Shown: positions 8,010 to 16,384 of the stretch, one piece after another
Layout of the letters: each line of letters begins with the position of its first letter
How positions within the stretch are numbered: the first letter of the stretch is position 1
Assembly: GCF_015694735.1 (NCBI RefSeq)
Contig: NZ_JADQDP010000008.1
Coordinates: 62,001-126,000, forward strand
Direction: 5' to 3'
DNA: 64,000 bases
From: Hymenobacter properus
GTDB taxonomy: Bacteria > Bacteroidota > Bacteroidia > Cytophagales > Hymenobacteraceae
The notes under the pieces: generated by a model
The model's database searches: none
What the model was told of the DNA's origin: nothing
The model's input: only the letters and a program-made list of their open reading frames with translations
Program-made: the position numbers and the translations under genes

Positions 8010-8873
8010 ATGAGACAGCTCAAAATCAGCAAACAGATTACCAACCGCGAAAGCCAGTCGCTGGACAAGTACCTCCAGGAAATTGGCAAAGTGAGTTTGG
8101 TGTCGATAGACGAGGAAGTAGAGCTGGCCCAGCGCATTCGCGAGGGCGACCAGATGGCCCTCGAAAAGCTGACCAAGGCCAACCTGCGTTTCGTTGTCTC
8201 GGTGTCGAAGCAATACCAAAACCAGGGCCTGACCCTGGGCGACCTCATCAACGAGGGCAACCTAGGGTTGATTAAAGCAGCCAAGCGCTTCGATGAGACC
8301 AAGGGCTTCAAGTTCATCTCCTACGCCGTGTGGTGGATTCGCCAGAGCATCCTGCAGGCCCTGGCCGAGCAGAGCCGCATCGTGCGCCTGCCCCTGAACC
8401 GGGTGGGCTCGCTCAACAAAATCAGCCGCTCGTTCTCCGAACTGGAGCAGAAGTTCGAGCGTGAACCCTCGGCCGATGAGATTGCCGAGCTGCTGGAGCT
8501 CAGCACCACTGAGGTGACGGACACGCTAAAAATCGGGGGCCGCCACGTCTCAATGGATGCGCCCTTCGTGCAGGGCGAGGAAAACCGCCTGCTCGACGTG
8601 ATGCAAGATGAGGGCGCGGAAAGCCCTGATGCCGGCTTGCTGGACGACTCCCTGCGCCGGGAGGTCCAGCGGGCCCTCTCGACCCTGACCCTGCGCGAGG
8701 CGGACGTCGTGACGCTCCACTTCGGACTGAATGGTCACGCGGCGCTGACGTTGGAAGAGATTGGCGAGAAGTTTAGCCTGACCCGCGAGCGGGTCAGGCA
8801 GATTAAGGAAAAAGCCATTCGCCGCCTCAAGCACACCACCCGCTCGAAGGCCCTGAAACCTTACCTGGGCTAG
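8010..8873 (+). CDS. RNA polymerase sigma factor, RpoD/SigA type, short Bacteroidota form
   Basis: 287 aa from ATG 8010 ([12 protein letters not shown]), the usual length and N-terminus of the Bacteroidota housekeeping sigma factor, which lacks region 1.1. Region 1.2 is [14 protein letters not shown]; region 2 has [18 protein letters not shown] and [15 protein letters not shown]; region 3 has [14 protein letters not shown]; region 4.2 has [19 protein letters not shown]. It lacks nothing needed for promoter recognition. On a replicon carrying an iteron origin it is probably an extra, plasmid-borne paralogue that could bias transcription toward plasmid promoters. A terminator follows at 8967. 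Confidence 0.9.
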   Translation: MRQLKISKQITNRESQSLDKYLQEIGKVSLVSIDEEVELAQRIREGDQMALEKLTKANLRFVVSVSKQYQNQGLTLGDLINEGNLGLIKAAKRFDETKGFKFISYAVWWIRQSILQALAEQSRIVRLPLNRVGSLNKISRSFSELEQKFEREPSADEIAELLELSTTEVTDTLKIGGRHVSMDAPFVQGEENRLLDVMQDEGAESPDAGLLDDSLRREVQRALSTLTLREADVVTLHFGLNGHAALTLEEIGEKFSLTRERVRQIKEKAIRRLKHTTRSKALKPYLG

Positions 8874-8966
8874 CACTGCGGCTTACTTGATGCCCCATTC
8901 AGTAGTAGGGATGTTGTTAAACAACACGGTGGTTTCTCCTTTTGTAGGCGGCCACCGGTCCCCGAG

Positions 8967-9002
8967 CGAAAGCGCCCCGGTCAGCTGACCGGGGCGCTTT
9001 CG
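8967..9002. terminator. bidirectional intrinsic terminator between convergent genes
   Basis: A perfect 36-bp palindrome, CGAAAGCGCCCCGGTCAG followed by its exact complement, ends in CGTTT on the plus side. It lies between the sigma factor gene (ends 8873) and the leftward gene ending at 9025, the expected place for a shared terminator. Confidence 0.85.
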
Positions 9003-9024
9003 TTTAGCGCTCAGGCGGGCGAGG

Positions 9025-9699
9025 CTACCGGCCCTGGGCTTGTTTCCTGGCGAGCATCACGCTACCCACCATCGGGGCCATCTCGGTAGCGCAGCTGAAC
9101 ATACCCAAGTTGAGCATAGTGGGCTTAGGGCCGTACAGGTGCTGCATTTGCTTGAACAGCTTTCCGGCCTGCTTGGGGTCGGCATCCAGCCAGTGTGCCA
9201 CGTCGGCCACGGTGACGAGTTGGCCAGCCAACAGGAATTCCATGTTCGGGCTCAATTCCGCGAAGGGAGCCGGCTCGGGCTGGGGCCGTAGGCTCCGGTA
9301 TACCGCGTCCTCGTGCTCGGGGCGGGGGTCGGTGGTTATCCACGTATCCGCAGCCTCGGTGCCGTAGCCCTTCACCCTGGCGGCCGTGTAGGTGCTGGGG
9401 GCCATATTGCTGCCCGCTTGGCGGCTAGCCTCGGCCACGAGCTGCGGGCTGGTCAGGAAGTCATAGCCGGCCGGAAATTGGTACGGTAGGCGGTGCTGGC
9501 AGCTTAGGCGCAACTCGCCCAGCAGATTGCGGCAAGCGCCATTCATCCAAACGGCCTGCACCTGGCCATTAATGCTGGAAAACTCGCGGATGGGCGCGGC
9601 CGTGTCGGCGTTGCGGGTGCTCATGTGAACGTAAGCGCCAACGCGAAAACCTTGGGCAGCGGCTTTAGCCGTGATTTCCTGGGGGGTGGGGTAAGCCAT
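9025..9699 (-). CDS. hypothetical plasmid protein
   Basis: 224 aa, unrecognised. The N-terminal 60 residues include FRVGAYVHMSTRN and INGQVQAVWMNG, a strand-rich pattern like the small barrel-like domains of the next genes upstream. The C-terminal part (ELSPNMEFLLAGQLVTVADVAHWLDADPKQ) reads as a helical domain. The ATG at 9699 is preceded almost directly by TTCTCCCTTTTGT. It is the last gene of a leftward accessory block (12340 to 9025). Confidence 0.55.
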   Translation of the reverse strand: MAYPTPQEITAKAAAQGFRVGAYVHMSTRNADTAAPIREFSSINGQVQAVWMNGACRNLLGELRLSCQHRLPYQFPAGYDFLTSPQLVAEASRQAGSNMAPSTYTAARVKGYGTEAADTWITTDPRPEHEDAVYRSLRPQPEPAPFAELSPNMEFLLAGQLVTVADVAHWLDADPKQAGKLFKQMQHLYGPKPTMLNLGMFSCATEMAPMVGSVMLARKQAQGR

Positions 9700-9748
9700 A
9701 ACAAAAGGGAGAAATGAGCTGCTGGTTTTGCAGTTGTAAAACGATAGG

Positions 9749-10435
9749 CTACGCGGCCAACTCTGCCGACGCGGCCGTGGTGTTGGCCTCGCTCATGGGG
9801 TGATGGGTACCCTTTGCGCCTTCGTAGAAGTAGTGCCACTGCGTCTGGCCGTAGTTCAGGCGGTCCTTGTACAAAGCCAGCCCGCTAACCGTGTGGGCCG
9901 TGTGGGGGCTGAAAAAATGCACCTGCTGCCCCACCAGAAACCCGGGGGCCGGGTGCCGCTTGCCAGTGCCAGTGCTCACGTAAGCGAGCTGGCCAACGAT
10001 GCTGCCCACGGCCTGCCCACGCCAACGCAGCTCGTCCACCGGGCCAGCCGCGGCCCGCTGCTTCAGGTACTCGACTTCGCGGGCCTGGTCGCGCAGACCG
10101 ATGGTAGCCGCCAGCAAGGCAATGGCCTGCTCAGCGGTATCGGCAAAATATATCCGGTCGCCCTCCGCTGGTAGCAGTACCTCAAACTTGCCGCTTAGCA
10201 CCTGCTGGGTGTTCGGATTGACGTAATTAAAGCCCTGGTGGGTGTTTTCAGAAAGCAGCTCGTACTGGCCCGCGTCGTCGCTGTGGCGGTCGTTTACTTT
10301 AATGGCATAGTGGTAGCCATTCCAGTAAATGGCGGTCACCACGCCCTGCACGTCGCGGTAGCGGGTACTGCGGACGGTGGCCCCAATGGCAATGCGGCCG
10401 GCGTGGGTTTCGATGGCGGGGAGGTTCGGTAGCAT
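9749..10435 (-). CDS. hypothetical plasmid protein with strand-rich N-terminus
   Basis: 228 aa from ATG 10435 (MLPNLPAIETHAG); a TTG 12 nt upstream is possible. IAIGATVRSTRYRDVQGVVT resembles the opening strands (VPA(I/V)GA(T/R)V) of the two proteins encoded upstream at 10463 and 11747, so the block may have grown by duplication of a barrel-like module. No enzyme motif is seen. Confidence 0.55.
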   Translation of the reverse strand: MLPNLPAIETHAGRIAIGATVRSTRYRDVQGVVTAIYWNGYHYAIKVNDRHSDDAGQYELLSENTHQGFNYVNPNTQQVLSGKFEVLLPAEGDRIYFADTAEQAIALLAATIGLRDQAREVEYLKQRAAAGPVDELRWRGQAVGSIVGQLAYVSTGTGKRHPAPGFLVGQQVHFFSPHTAHTVSGLALYKDRLNYGQTQWHYFYEGAKGTHHPMSEANTTAASAELAA

Positions 10436-10462
10436 AAGATTTTGCAATTGTAAAAAGTGGGG

Positions 10463-11692
10463 TTAGTCGCGCTGCTCATCGGCCGGGTGCTCCGGGTAGT
10501 CGGTGCTGTCCTGGTTGTCAGCCAGCTCGTCGCCCTCCTGGGGCGGGTACTCCGGAATCCAGTCGCCGTGCTCGGCCGGCCCGGGCTCCTGCCCGTTGGG
10601 GGTGAAGTCGAAGGCATACTGCGCCTGCACCTCGGCCAGAGTTAGCGGGGTCAGGTTGGGGTAATTGGGGCCGTAGTGAAAGCGGGGCTCGGTTTCCACG
10701 TAGTACTGCCCGTCGGGCTGCTGCCAAAGCGTAACCCGCCCATTGCCCTCCCCTTCTTCGGCCGTGGCCTTGCGGCCCGAAATGTAGGCGTAGCTATCGA
10801 GCGGCAGCTGGCCCAAGTCGAGCTGTACCCGCTCCCACGGGCACTCCCCACTGCCGCCCATCTCTTCCTCAAAAGCTACCCACGTCCGCCACTCGTTTTT
10901 CTCCACGATGCGGCCCCGGTACTGCTCGCCCTGCTCCTTCATCACCTCAGCCAAGGCACTCAGCGTGTCGTACTGGTCGAAGGTGTAAGGCACAGCGGCG
11001 GGGACGCGGAACGGGCCGGGGAACTGCTCGGTCAGGTAGTCCACCTGGTCCGCCGTGCCGGCGCGGAGGGCGAAAAGCTGCGGCCCCTTGCGCTCGTGGC
11101 TGGCCTCGTGAACCTCTAGGTAGTGGTGCTCAGGAATTTCCTGCCAGTTGGCCGGGTCAGCCAGTTGAGCTGCGTCCTGCCGGTCCGTGCCGGTGAAAGC
11201 TTCCACCTCATAAAAGCCGTAGTAGTCGGCCAGCCCACCGTACACCACCGTAATGCGACCGGTGTGCAGGTGGCGGTAGTAGAGCGGGGCCGGAATCACC
11301 CGGTACTCCTGCGAGCGGATTTCTACCACTTCGGGCACCTGGGCCGGCGCTGCCGGGCCGGGCGTGTAGGGCTCCAGCTCCCGGCCGAAGAAATTCCCCA
11401 GCGTTGCGCCGTGCTTCGCCAGATGCTTGGGCATCTTATCCGGCTGACAAAGCACCCCCAAATAGCCTTCGGCGTGAAAATACGCTTTCACCTTGGCCGG
11501 GCCGATGCTGTTCATGTGGACATGAACGCGGGCACCGATGGCGGGCACCTCGCCCCGGCCCGACCATTGCAGGCCGGCCGGTAAGCCGGCGCGGGTGGGA
11601 AATCCTACCCACTGCGGGCACTGCTGCGGGTCGCCGGCCCAATCGAGGGGGCTGATTTGGGGCTGCTTGGCGGCGGGGGCGGGAGTTATCAT
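10463..11692 (-). CDS. large hypothetical plasmid protein sharing a domain with its neighbour
   Basis: 409 aa, acidic, not recognised. Residues about 36-105 (LPAGLQWSGRGEVPAIGARV, then KVKAYFHAEGYLGVL) align with the domain of the next gene (LPGGLHWSAQQPVPAVGATV, then EVKGYTHAAGFLGLV). The rest contains long Tyr- and Glu-rich stretches and a low-complexity acidic tail (residues about 380-409). No membrane segments or signal. Soluble, function unknown. Confidence 0.6.
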   Translation of the reverse strand: MITPAPAAKQPQISPLDWAGDPQQCPQWVGFPTRAGLPAGLQWSGRGEVPAIGARVHVHMNSIGPAKVKAYFHAEGYLGVLCQPDKMPKHLAKHGATLGNFFGRELEPYTPGPAAPAQVPEVVEIRSQEYRVIPAPLYYRHLHTGRITVVYGGLADYYGFYEVEAFTGTDRQDAAQLADPANWQEIPEHHYLEVHEASHERKGPQLFALRAGTADQVDYLTEQFPGPFRVPAAVPYTFDQYDTLSALAEVMKEQGEQYRGRIVEKNEWRTWVAFEEEMGGSGECPWERVQLDLGQLPLDSYAYISGRKATAEEGEGNGRVTLWQQPDGQYYVETEPRFHYGPNYPNLTPLTLAEVQAQYAFDFTPNGQEPGPAEHGDWIPEYPPQEGDELADNQDSTDYPEHPADEQRD

Positions 11693-11746
11693 ATCGAAGG
11701 GGAAAGGGGAAAGGGGAAAAGGAGTAGGAAGAAGATGAGCCGGGGG

Positions 11747-12166
11747 CTAGGCGGCAAGGGCCAGCTGGCTGCCGAATACCACGCCGGCGCGGGGGCTGCT
11801 GCGCTTGCGCCGGCTGGCGGTCCTGGCGTGGTGGGTGGTTTCGGTAACCAGTCCCAGAAAGCCGGCGGCGTGGGTGTAGCCTTTCACCTCGGCCCGCTCC
11901 TGGTGGCCGTCGCGGTTCACCGTTACCGTGGCTCCTACCGCTGGCACGGGCTGCTGGGCCGACCAATGCAGCCCACCGGGCAACATCGTTAAGCGGGGCG
12001 CGGCCTCGAACTCGGGCACCGGGTTGGTTAGCTGCTCGGCGGCATCCTGGCGGGCTTGCCAGGCATCCTCGCGGGCCTGACGTTTGGCGGCGTTGGCAGC
12101 GCGGAGCCGGGCTAAGCGGGCGGCGGGAATGCGGCGGGCGGGGCGAGTGGCAGGAGCGTTTTTCAT
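11747..12166 (-). CDS. hypothetical protein with the shared small domain and a basic N-terminus
   Basis: 139 aa. The first 40 residues are strongly basic (MKNAPATRPARRIPAARLAR), followed by the domain LPGGLHWSAQQPVPAVGATV that is also present in the adjacent larger protein. The basic tail suggests nucleic-acid contact, but this is inference. The start ATG 12166 lies 36 nt downstream of the short gene at 12203-12340, so the two are probably co-transcribed from the block at 12371-12440. Confidence 0.55.
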   Translation of the reverse strand: MKNAPATRPARRIPAARLARLRAANAAKRQAREDAWQARQDAAEQLTNPVPEFEAAPRLTMLPGGLHWSAQQPVPAVGATVTVNRDGHQERAEVKGYTHAAGFLGLVTETTHHARTASRRKRSSPRAGVVFGSQLALAA

Positions 12167-12202
12167 ACTGCGGCAAGGGGAATGAAGTGAGAAATGAATC
12201 GG

Positions 12203-12340
12203 CTAGAACCAGGGGGCGGCTTCCCAAGCGGCCAGCTCGGCGGCGGATACTGCCGGCAGCACGTTAGCGGCTTCGTCGGCAGGGTCGAACCGGTCGGCCC
12301 ACACCTCGCCGGGGGCTAAGTCAAAAGCTTCGTCAACCAT
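12203..12340 (-). CDS. short acidic protein of 45 aa
   Basis: A short frame from ATG 12340 to TAG at 12203, encoding a 45-residue acidic peptide (starts MVDEAFDLAPGEVW, ends WEAAPWF, with many Ala, Asp and Glu). It is the first frame behind conserved promoter block copy B, at the same distance as the established genes behind copies A and C, which is the main reason for calling it. Function unknown; small acidic proteins beside antirestriction genes can be DNA mimics, but that is speculation. Confidence 0.5.
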   Translation of the reverse strand: MVDEAFDLAPGEVWADRFDPADEAANVLPAVSAAELAAWEAAPWF

Positions 12341-12370
12341 GGATAAAGAGCTGTTTTATCGTTTGTTGCT

Positions 12371-12440
12371 TATACTTATTAAACGCAAAAACCGGTATTA
12401 ATGTTTCAATAATATGTAAATTAAAGTGATAATTATTGAC
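12371..12440 (-). promoter_or_regulatory. conserved intergenic block, copy B (probable promoter)
   Basis: Shares a run of 32 identical bases with copy C (12397-12428 versus 13557-13588), plus AAACGCAAAA and CTTATACT at the same spacing. A second conserved element, TTTTTCCCTTTTGT, lies about 50 bp further at 12477-12490, as in copies C and D. It lies 31 bp upstream of the start at 12340, so transcription is read leftward. No gene is seen between 12441 and 12587. Confidence 0.65.
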
Positions 12441-12587
12441 TATTAAAGCAGCCACTAGGAGTATTGCAATGGCGGATTTTTCCCTTTTGTACCGCTTTAG
12501 CAGTTGTCTTTTTGCAATTGCAATCTCCTTTTGTTTCCCGCCCCGGTGGCTGCCCGACGGAATGGCTCCATCGGGCGGCCGTTGGCC

Positions 12588-13499
12588 TTACTGCGGCGTG
12601 GCTTCGGCACTGGGGGCTTCCTCCGCTTCGTAGCTGGGCACAATGCCCAGAATGTGGTTGGCGGCTTTCTGGCCTTGGCTAGCGGCGGAAATAATTAGCT
12701 GTTTGTCGTTGCGCAGGGCTTGCAGCCAGTTGGCTAAGTAGCTGGCGCTGCTGGGTTCGGTGCGGGTCAAGTCCAGCCCGGCCGCGTGGCTCAGGAAGGA
12801 GGCCCCCAACTCGGCCACCAGTTCTTCCTTGGCGTAGGTTTCGCTGCCAAAGGCGGCTAGTTCGGTGAGCGTGGCCCGGTCCAGCCGCTTGGCGTGGCCG
12901 GTGGAGTGAGTCAGCTCGTGAAACAGGGTGTGGTAGTAGTCCTCGGCCGTGTGGAAGTCGCTGGCCTCGGGCATGGTCACGGTGTCGGTGCTGGTGCGGT
13001 ACAGGGCTTCGCTGCCCTTGTGCAGCACGCGGGGGCCACCCACGTAACCGGCCAACACCTGCTCAGCAGCCTGCTCGGGCGTGTGCTCGCGGCTGGGCAG
13101 CTCGGGAAACGACCACGCTACGCCGTCAATCTGGGCCACGTTGAACACCGTGGAGTATTTGAGAAACGCCTTTTTCTTCTCCTCGCCCTTGCCGTCCTCC
13201 TTCTTAGTTACGGTGAAGAACACCACCGGCATGCCCTTCTCGCCTCGGCGCACCTGCCCGCCCAGCTCCTTGGCTTGGTTGTAGGTCAGGAAATAGGGGT
13301 GCTCATACTCCAGCATCCCCAGCAGCAGGGCATTTACGCCCTGATACACGTGCTTGCTGCGGTAGTTGCGGGGCGCACCATGGGCGGCGTTCCACGGCTT
13401 TTTCCACGGGGTCACGCCGTTCTCCAACGCCAGAATAATGCGGTTGGTAATGATTTCGTACACGTCGGGGCGGGGAGCGAAAGGAGCGGGCTTTTTCAT
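12588..13499 (-). CDS. ardC: ArdC-like antirestriction protein (ssDNA-binding plus zincin-like domain)
   Basis: 303 aa. The N-terminal domain (residues about 10-130) has the ArdC ssDNA-binding pattern: YEIITNRIILALENGVTPWK, then NYRSKHVYQGVNALLL and QAKELGGQVRRGEKG. The C-terminal zincin-like domain has HELTH (His194, Glu195, His198) followed by STGHAKRLDR, and a downstream ELVAELGASFL. ArdC proteins are known from conjugative plasmids, where they protect incoming single strands from restriction. Conserved promoter block copy C lies directly upstream, suggesting expression together with the other block-controlled early genes. Confidence 0.88.
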   Translation of the reverse strand: MKKPAPFAPRPDVYEIITNRIILALENGVTPWKKPWNAAHGAPRNYRSKHVYQGVNALLLGMLEYEHPYFLTYNQAKELGGQVRRGEKGMPVVFFTVTKKEDGKGEEKKKAFLKYSTVFNVAQIDGVAWSFPELPSREHTPEQAAEQVLAGYVGGPRVLHKGSEALYRTSTDTVTMPEASDFHTAEDYYHTLFHELTHSTGHAKRLDRATLTELAAFGSETYAKEELVAELGASFLSHAAGLDLTRTEPSSASYLANWLQALRNDKQLIISAASQGQKAANHILGIVPSYEAEEAPSAEATPQ

Positions 13500-13530
13500 G
13501 ACTTAACAGGTTGGTTTTATGCTTGCTGCT

Positions 13531-13600
13531 TATACTATTTAAACGCAAAAGTCCGCATTAATGTTTCAATAATATGTAAATTAAAGTGTCAATTACTGCG
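13531..13600 (-). promoter_or_regulatory. conserved intergenic block, copy C (probable promoter of ardC)
   Basis: Nearly identical to copy B over 70 bp; AAATTAAAGTG ends at 13588 and TTTTCCCCTTTTGT follows at 13633-13646. It lies 32 bp upstream of the ardC ATG. The rest of the gap to 13919 (about 270 bp) shows no gene or strong signal. Confidence 0.65.
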
Positions 13601-13919
13601 CTTTATATCACTGCATTTGGCATGGATTCTGATTTTCCCCTTTTGTTCTGTATTCGCTCTTCTCAGGCATAATCGGCCGCTTCTCCTTGATGCGGCAACG
13701 GATTGGGCAGCCGGCTTTTCCTTTGGTTCGCGAAAGGGATGGGAGGGGTGTAGTCCGCAGGACCGCAGGCCCCGCCGGAGCCCCGCACAGCCCGGCCCGG
13801 AGGGGTTCGCCCAACTGCCCTTCGGATGCAGTCGTCATCCCATCGCTCACCACGAGCAATAGCGCTCCATTTGTCACTTGTGGCAATTATTTCAGCTACC
13901 CGCTGCCCTCTTTCAATTG

Positions 13920-14219
13920 ATGACTTCTACCAGCCAAGCTGCTTACCAAGCGCTACGGGATTATCTGAACTCGCTGCTCCTGCCCACCTGCCCCGAGCAG
14001 CCCCTGGCGGCGGTACCCATGGCCCTGCGGCCCGAGTTGGCGGCCTTCCTGCGCGGCAAAACCGGGTATGAGGACAAAACCGGCCGGCCAATGATTTACG
14101 CAGCTGACCTGGCCGCCTGGGCCCGCGATTTGATTCAGGGGGCAGGCCTGGCCGCTCCCCTACCCTTGGCCACGCTGGACCTGACCGCATTGCGAATGGC
14201 CACCCAACGCCAGGCTTAA
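13920..14219 (+). CDS. hypothetical protein
   Basis: 99 aa from ATG 13920 (MTSTSQAAYQALRDYLNSLL). Helical, Leu- and Ala-rich, no family recognised. It sits 53 bp upstream of the AbiE pair on the same strand but a separate promoter lies in between, so it is probably not part of that module. Confidence 0.5.
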   Translation: MTSTSQAAYQALRDYLNSLLLPTCPEQPLAAVPMALRPELAAFLRGKTGYEDKTGRPMIYAADLAAWARDLIQGAGLAAPLPLATLDLTALRMATQRQA

Positions 14220-14261
14220 AAGCAGCGTGAAAGGTATGCCACTTATTGGCTTTTATTGGCG

Positions 14262-14268
14262 TATCTTG
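14262..14268 (+). promoter_or_regulatory. -7 box of the abiE promoter
   Basis: TATCTTG with ATTGG about 19 bp upstream. The box is only 4 nt from the ATG at 14273, so the transcript should start at or next to the start codon (leaderless or nearly so). The same TATCTTGC string precedes rep (5516) and sqr (53814). Confidence 0.5.
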
Positions 14269-14272
14269 CAGC

Positions 14273-15049
14273 ATGCATTCGTCTGACGAGCACTTCCTGG
14301 CAACCGTAGAGGCTCAGCTTCCTGATTGGTTCGGCACTCAGCCCGTGCTTTCCCGCAAGGAGCTGCTGGCGCGGGTGGCCACGCTGAACCCGACGCTTAA
14401 GCAGGCCACGCTCGACGTGTACCTGCACCGGCTGACCCAGCGCAACCAGCTGGCGCACGCGGGCCGGGGCGTGTATGCCCTACCGGGTGGGACTTCGGGA
14501 GCCGACTTCACCCCGACGATGCCACCGGAGCTGGCGAGCCTGTGGCAGGCAGTGGCGACCGAGTTATTCCTAAGCAGTGGCTGCGCGTGGACCACGCAGT
14601 GGCTGAACGACTTCGCCACCCACCAACTGATGCGCACGGTGCAGCTGGTAGAAGTGGAGCCGGAGGCGTTGCAATCAACTTACTACGCCCTGAAAGACCG
14701 GCTGGGGGGGCGCGTGTTTTTGCAGCCCGATGCCCGCGTGCTGGAGCTGTACGTGGCCGAAACCCCCGACGCCGTACTGGTGCTGCCGCTGGTGAGCCGC
14801 GCCCCCGTGCAGCGCGTGGCCGACGTGCCCGTGCCGCGCCTGGAGAAGCTGCTGGTGGACCTGCTCAGCGACCCCACGCTGTTTGCGGCCTACCAGGGCG
14901 AGGAACTGCGCACCATTTACCGCACGGCCGCCCGCCAGTACCGGCTCGATGCCCGCACCCTGTTCTCCTACGCCAAGCGGCGGGGCAAAGCGCCGGCCCT
15001 CCGCGAGCTGCTGCTGGCCGTGGGCCTCTCTTCGCTGCTTCCCGCATGA
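14273..15049 (+). CDS. abiEi: AbiEi-family antitoxin (type IV toxin-antitoxin)
   Basis: 258 aa. An N-terminal winged helix (residues about 20-65: VLSRKELLARVATLNPTLKQ, ending in GRGVYALPGG) is followed by the helical and mixed domain typical of AbiEi/DUF6577 proteins. In known AbiE systems this protein represses its own operon and neutralises the AbiEii nucleotidyltransferase without direct binding. Its stop overlaps the toxin start (ATGA at 15046-15049), so the pair is translationally coupled. ATG 14273 was chosen because the -7 box ends 4 nt upstream. Confidence 0.82.
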   Translation: MHSSDEHFLATVEAQLPDWFGTQPVLSRKELLARVATLNPTLKQATLDVYLHRLTQRNQLAHAGRGVYALPGGTSGADFTPTMPPELASLWQAVATELFLSSGCAWTTQWLNDFATHQLMRTVQLVEVEPEALQSTYYALKDRLGGRVFLQPDARVLELYVAETPDAVLVLPLVSRAPVQRVADVPVPRLEKLLVDLLSDPTLFAAYQGEELRTIYRTAARQYRLDARTLFSYAKRRGKAPALRELLLAVGLSSLLPA

Positions 15050-16161
15050 TTACCACAACTTCTTTTACCCGCGAGTGGATGATGGACCACTGCCGGCAGC
15101 GCCCCGGCCTGGACCCTTCCATTCTGGAAAAAATGATTCTGGCCCTCACCCTGGTTGAACGGTTGGTCGAAACCGGGCTGCCCTTCACGTTTAAGGGCGG
15201 CACCTGCCTAGTGCTCGTGCTGGGCCAGGCCCGGCGCTTTTCCGTGGACGTGGATTTGGTTACCCAGGCCGAACTGGCGGCCATTGAGGCGGCCCTGACG
15301 CAGGTTTGCGCGCAGCCACCGTTTCGCTCGTTTGCCTACGACGCCACCCGCAGCCACAAGGACGATGTGCCGCGGGGCCACTACTACGTGTTCTACGACT
15401 CGGCCCTGGACCAGCAATTACTGGCCGAGCACCCGCAGCGGTCCATCGCCATCGATTTACTGTTTGAGGAGCACAACTACCCGCAGGTACTGCAAGTGCC
15501 GGTGGCCTCCCCGTTCCTGCACCAGGCGGGCGAACCGCTGCGCGTGGCCGCGCCGAGCGTCGAATCCATCGCCGGCGACAAGCTCACGGCCTTTGCCCCG
15601 CGCACCACCGGCATTCTCTACGGCAAGGGCAAGGAGTTGGAAATCATCAAACAGCTCTTCGACGTGGGCGTGCTCTTTGACCAGGTGCAGGACGTGGCCA
15701 CCGTGGCCGAGTCGTTTGCCGCCACCGTGGCCAAGGAGCTGCGCTACCGCCACCTGGCTGAAACAAGCGCGGCCGATGTGCTGGTTGATGCCCTGCAAAC
15801 GGCCCTGCTGCTGGCCCAGATGAAGCTTAACCGAGCCCCGGCCAAGGAACTGGCCCCGGCCGAGCTGCGCCGGGGCATTGCCGGCTTCCGCAACTTCGTT
15901 ATCGACGGTGCGTTTCGCGAAGACCAGGCCGTGGCCGCCGCCGCCCGCGTGGCTTATCTCGCGGCACGATTGCTCACCCAGGACTATTCCCCCTTGCCCC
16001 GGCCAGTGCCCGGCGCTGACCCGCGCACCTTCTTCGTGCCGCATCCCGACTTCAACTACCTCAACAAGCTGCGCTCGGTGCCGGGCGACGCGCTGTTCTA
16101 CTGGCACCACACGGTGGCCCTGCTGGAAGCGCACGGACGAATGGCGTGGCTGGTTGCGTAA
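15046..16161 (+). CDS. abiEii: AbiEii/AbiGii-family nucleotidyltransferase toxin
   Basis: 371 aa from ATG 15046. The DNA polymerase beta-type core is visible: FKGGTCLVL (Gly51-Gly52-Thr53) and RRFSVDVDLV (Asp68, Asp70), the GS/T-x-DxD motif of AbiEii toxins, then SIAGDKLTAF near residue 170. AbiEii enzymes transfer nucleotides to cellular RNA (tRNA 3' end in studied members), giving abortive phage resistance and plasmid maintenance. Length is normal and all key residues are present, so the module should be active. Confidence 0.88.
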   Translation: MITTTSFTREWMMDHCRQRPGLDPSILEKMILALTLVERLVETGLPFTFKGGTCLVLVLGQARRFSVDVDLVTQAELAAIEAALTQVCAQPPFRSFAYDATRSHKDDVPRGHYYVFYDSALDQQLLAEHPQRSIAIDLLFEEHNYPQVLQVPVASPFLHQAGEPLRVAAPSVESIAGDKLTAFAPRTTGILYGKGKELEIIKQLFDVGVLFDQVQDVATVAESFAATVAKELRYRHLAETSAADVLVDALQTALLLAQMKLNRAPAKELAPAELRRGIAGFRNFVIDGAFREDQAVAAAARVAYLAARLLTQDYSPLPRPVPGADPRTFFVPHPDFNYLNKLRSVPGDALFYWHHTVALLEAHGRMAWLVA

Positions 16162-16369
16162 AGCCAGGCGCGCCAAAGCTGGTTGAGCCAGAGTTCCATG
16201 CCCTGAAGCAGAGCCGGGTGTTCATGGACTTCACGCGGGGCCAGCACGGAAAATCCCTGACTTATCAGCTGTCTGCGTCGGTGCCCCGTACCTAACGAGA
16301 GCGCCCCTTTTGGTAAGTTGCGCGGTAAGTGCCCCAGCCCAAAATCCCGGCTCGTTCACCCGGATTCGC

Positions 16370-16377
16370 TACCTTTG
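16370..16377 (+). promoter_or_regulatory. -7 box TACCTTTG of the metal efflux operon
   Basis: A perfect Bacteroidota -7 box TAnnTTTG, 7 nt before the ATG at 16385. It should drive the Cys-rich protein and then the czcA-czcB genes. Confidence 0.6.
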
Positions 16378-16384
16378 CCCGCAC

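Noticed and set aside
12436-12698. Short rightward frames opposite the ardC 3' end
   Set aside because: They start inside conserved promoter block B and run antisense into ardC; no protein-like pattern.
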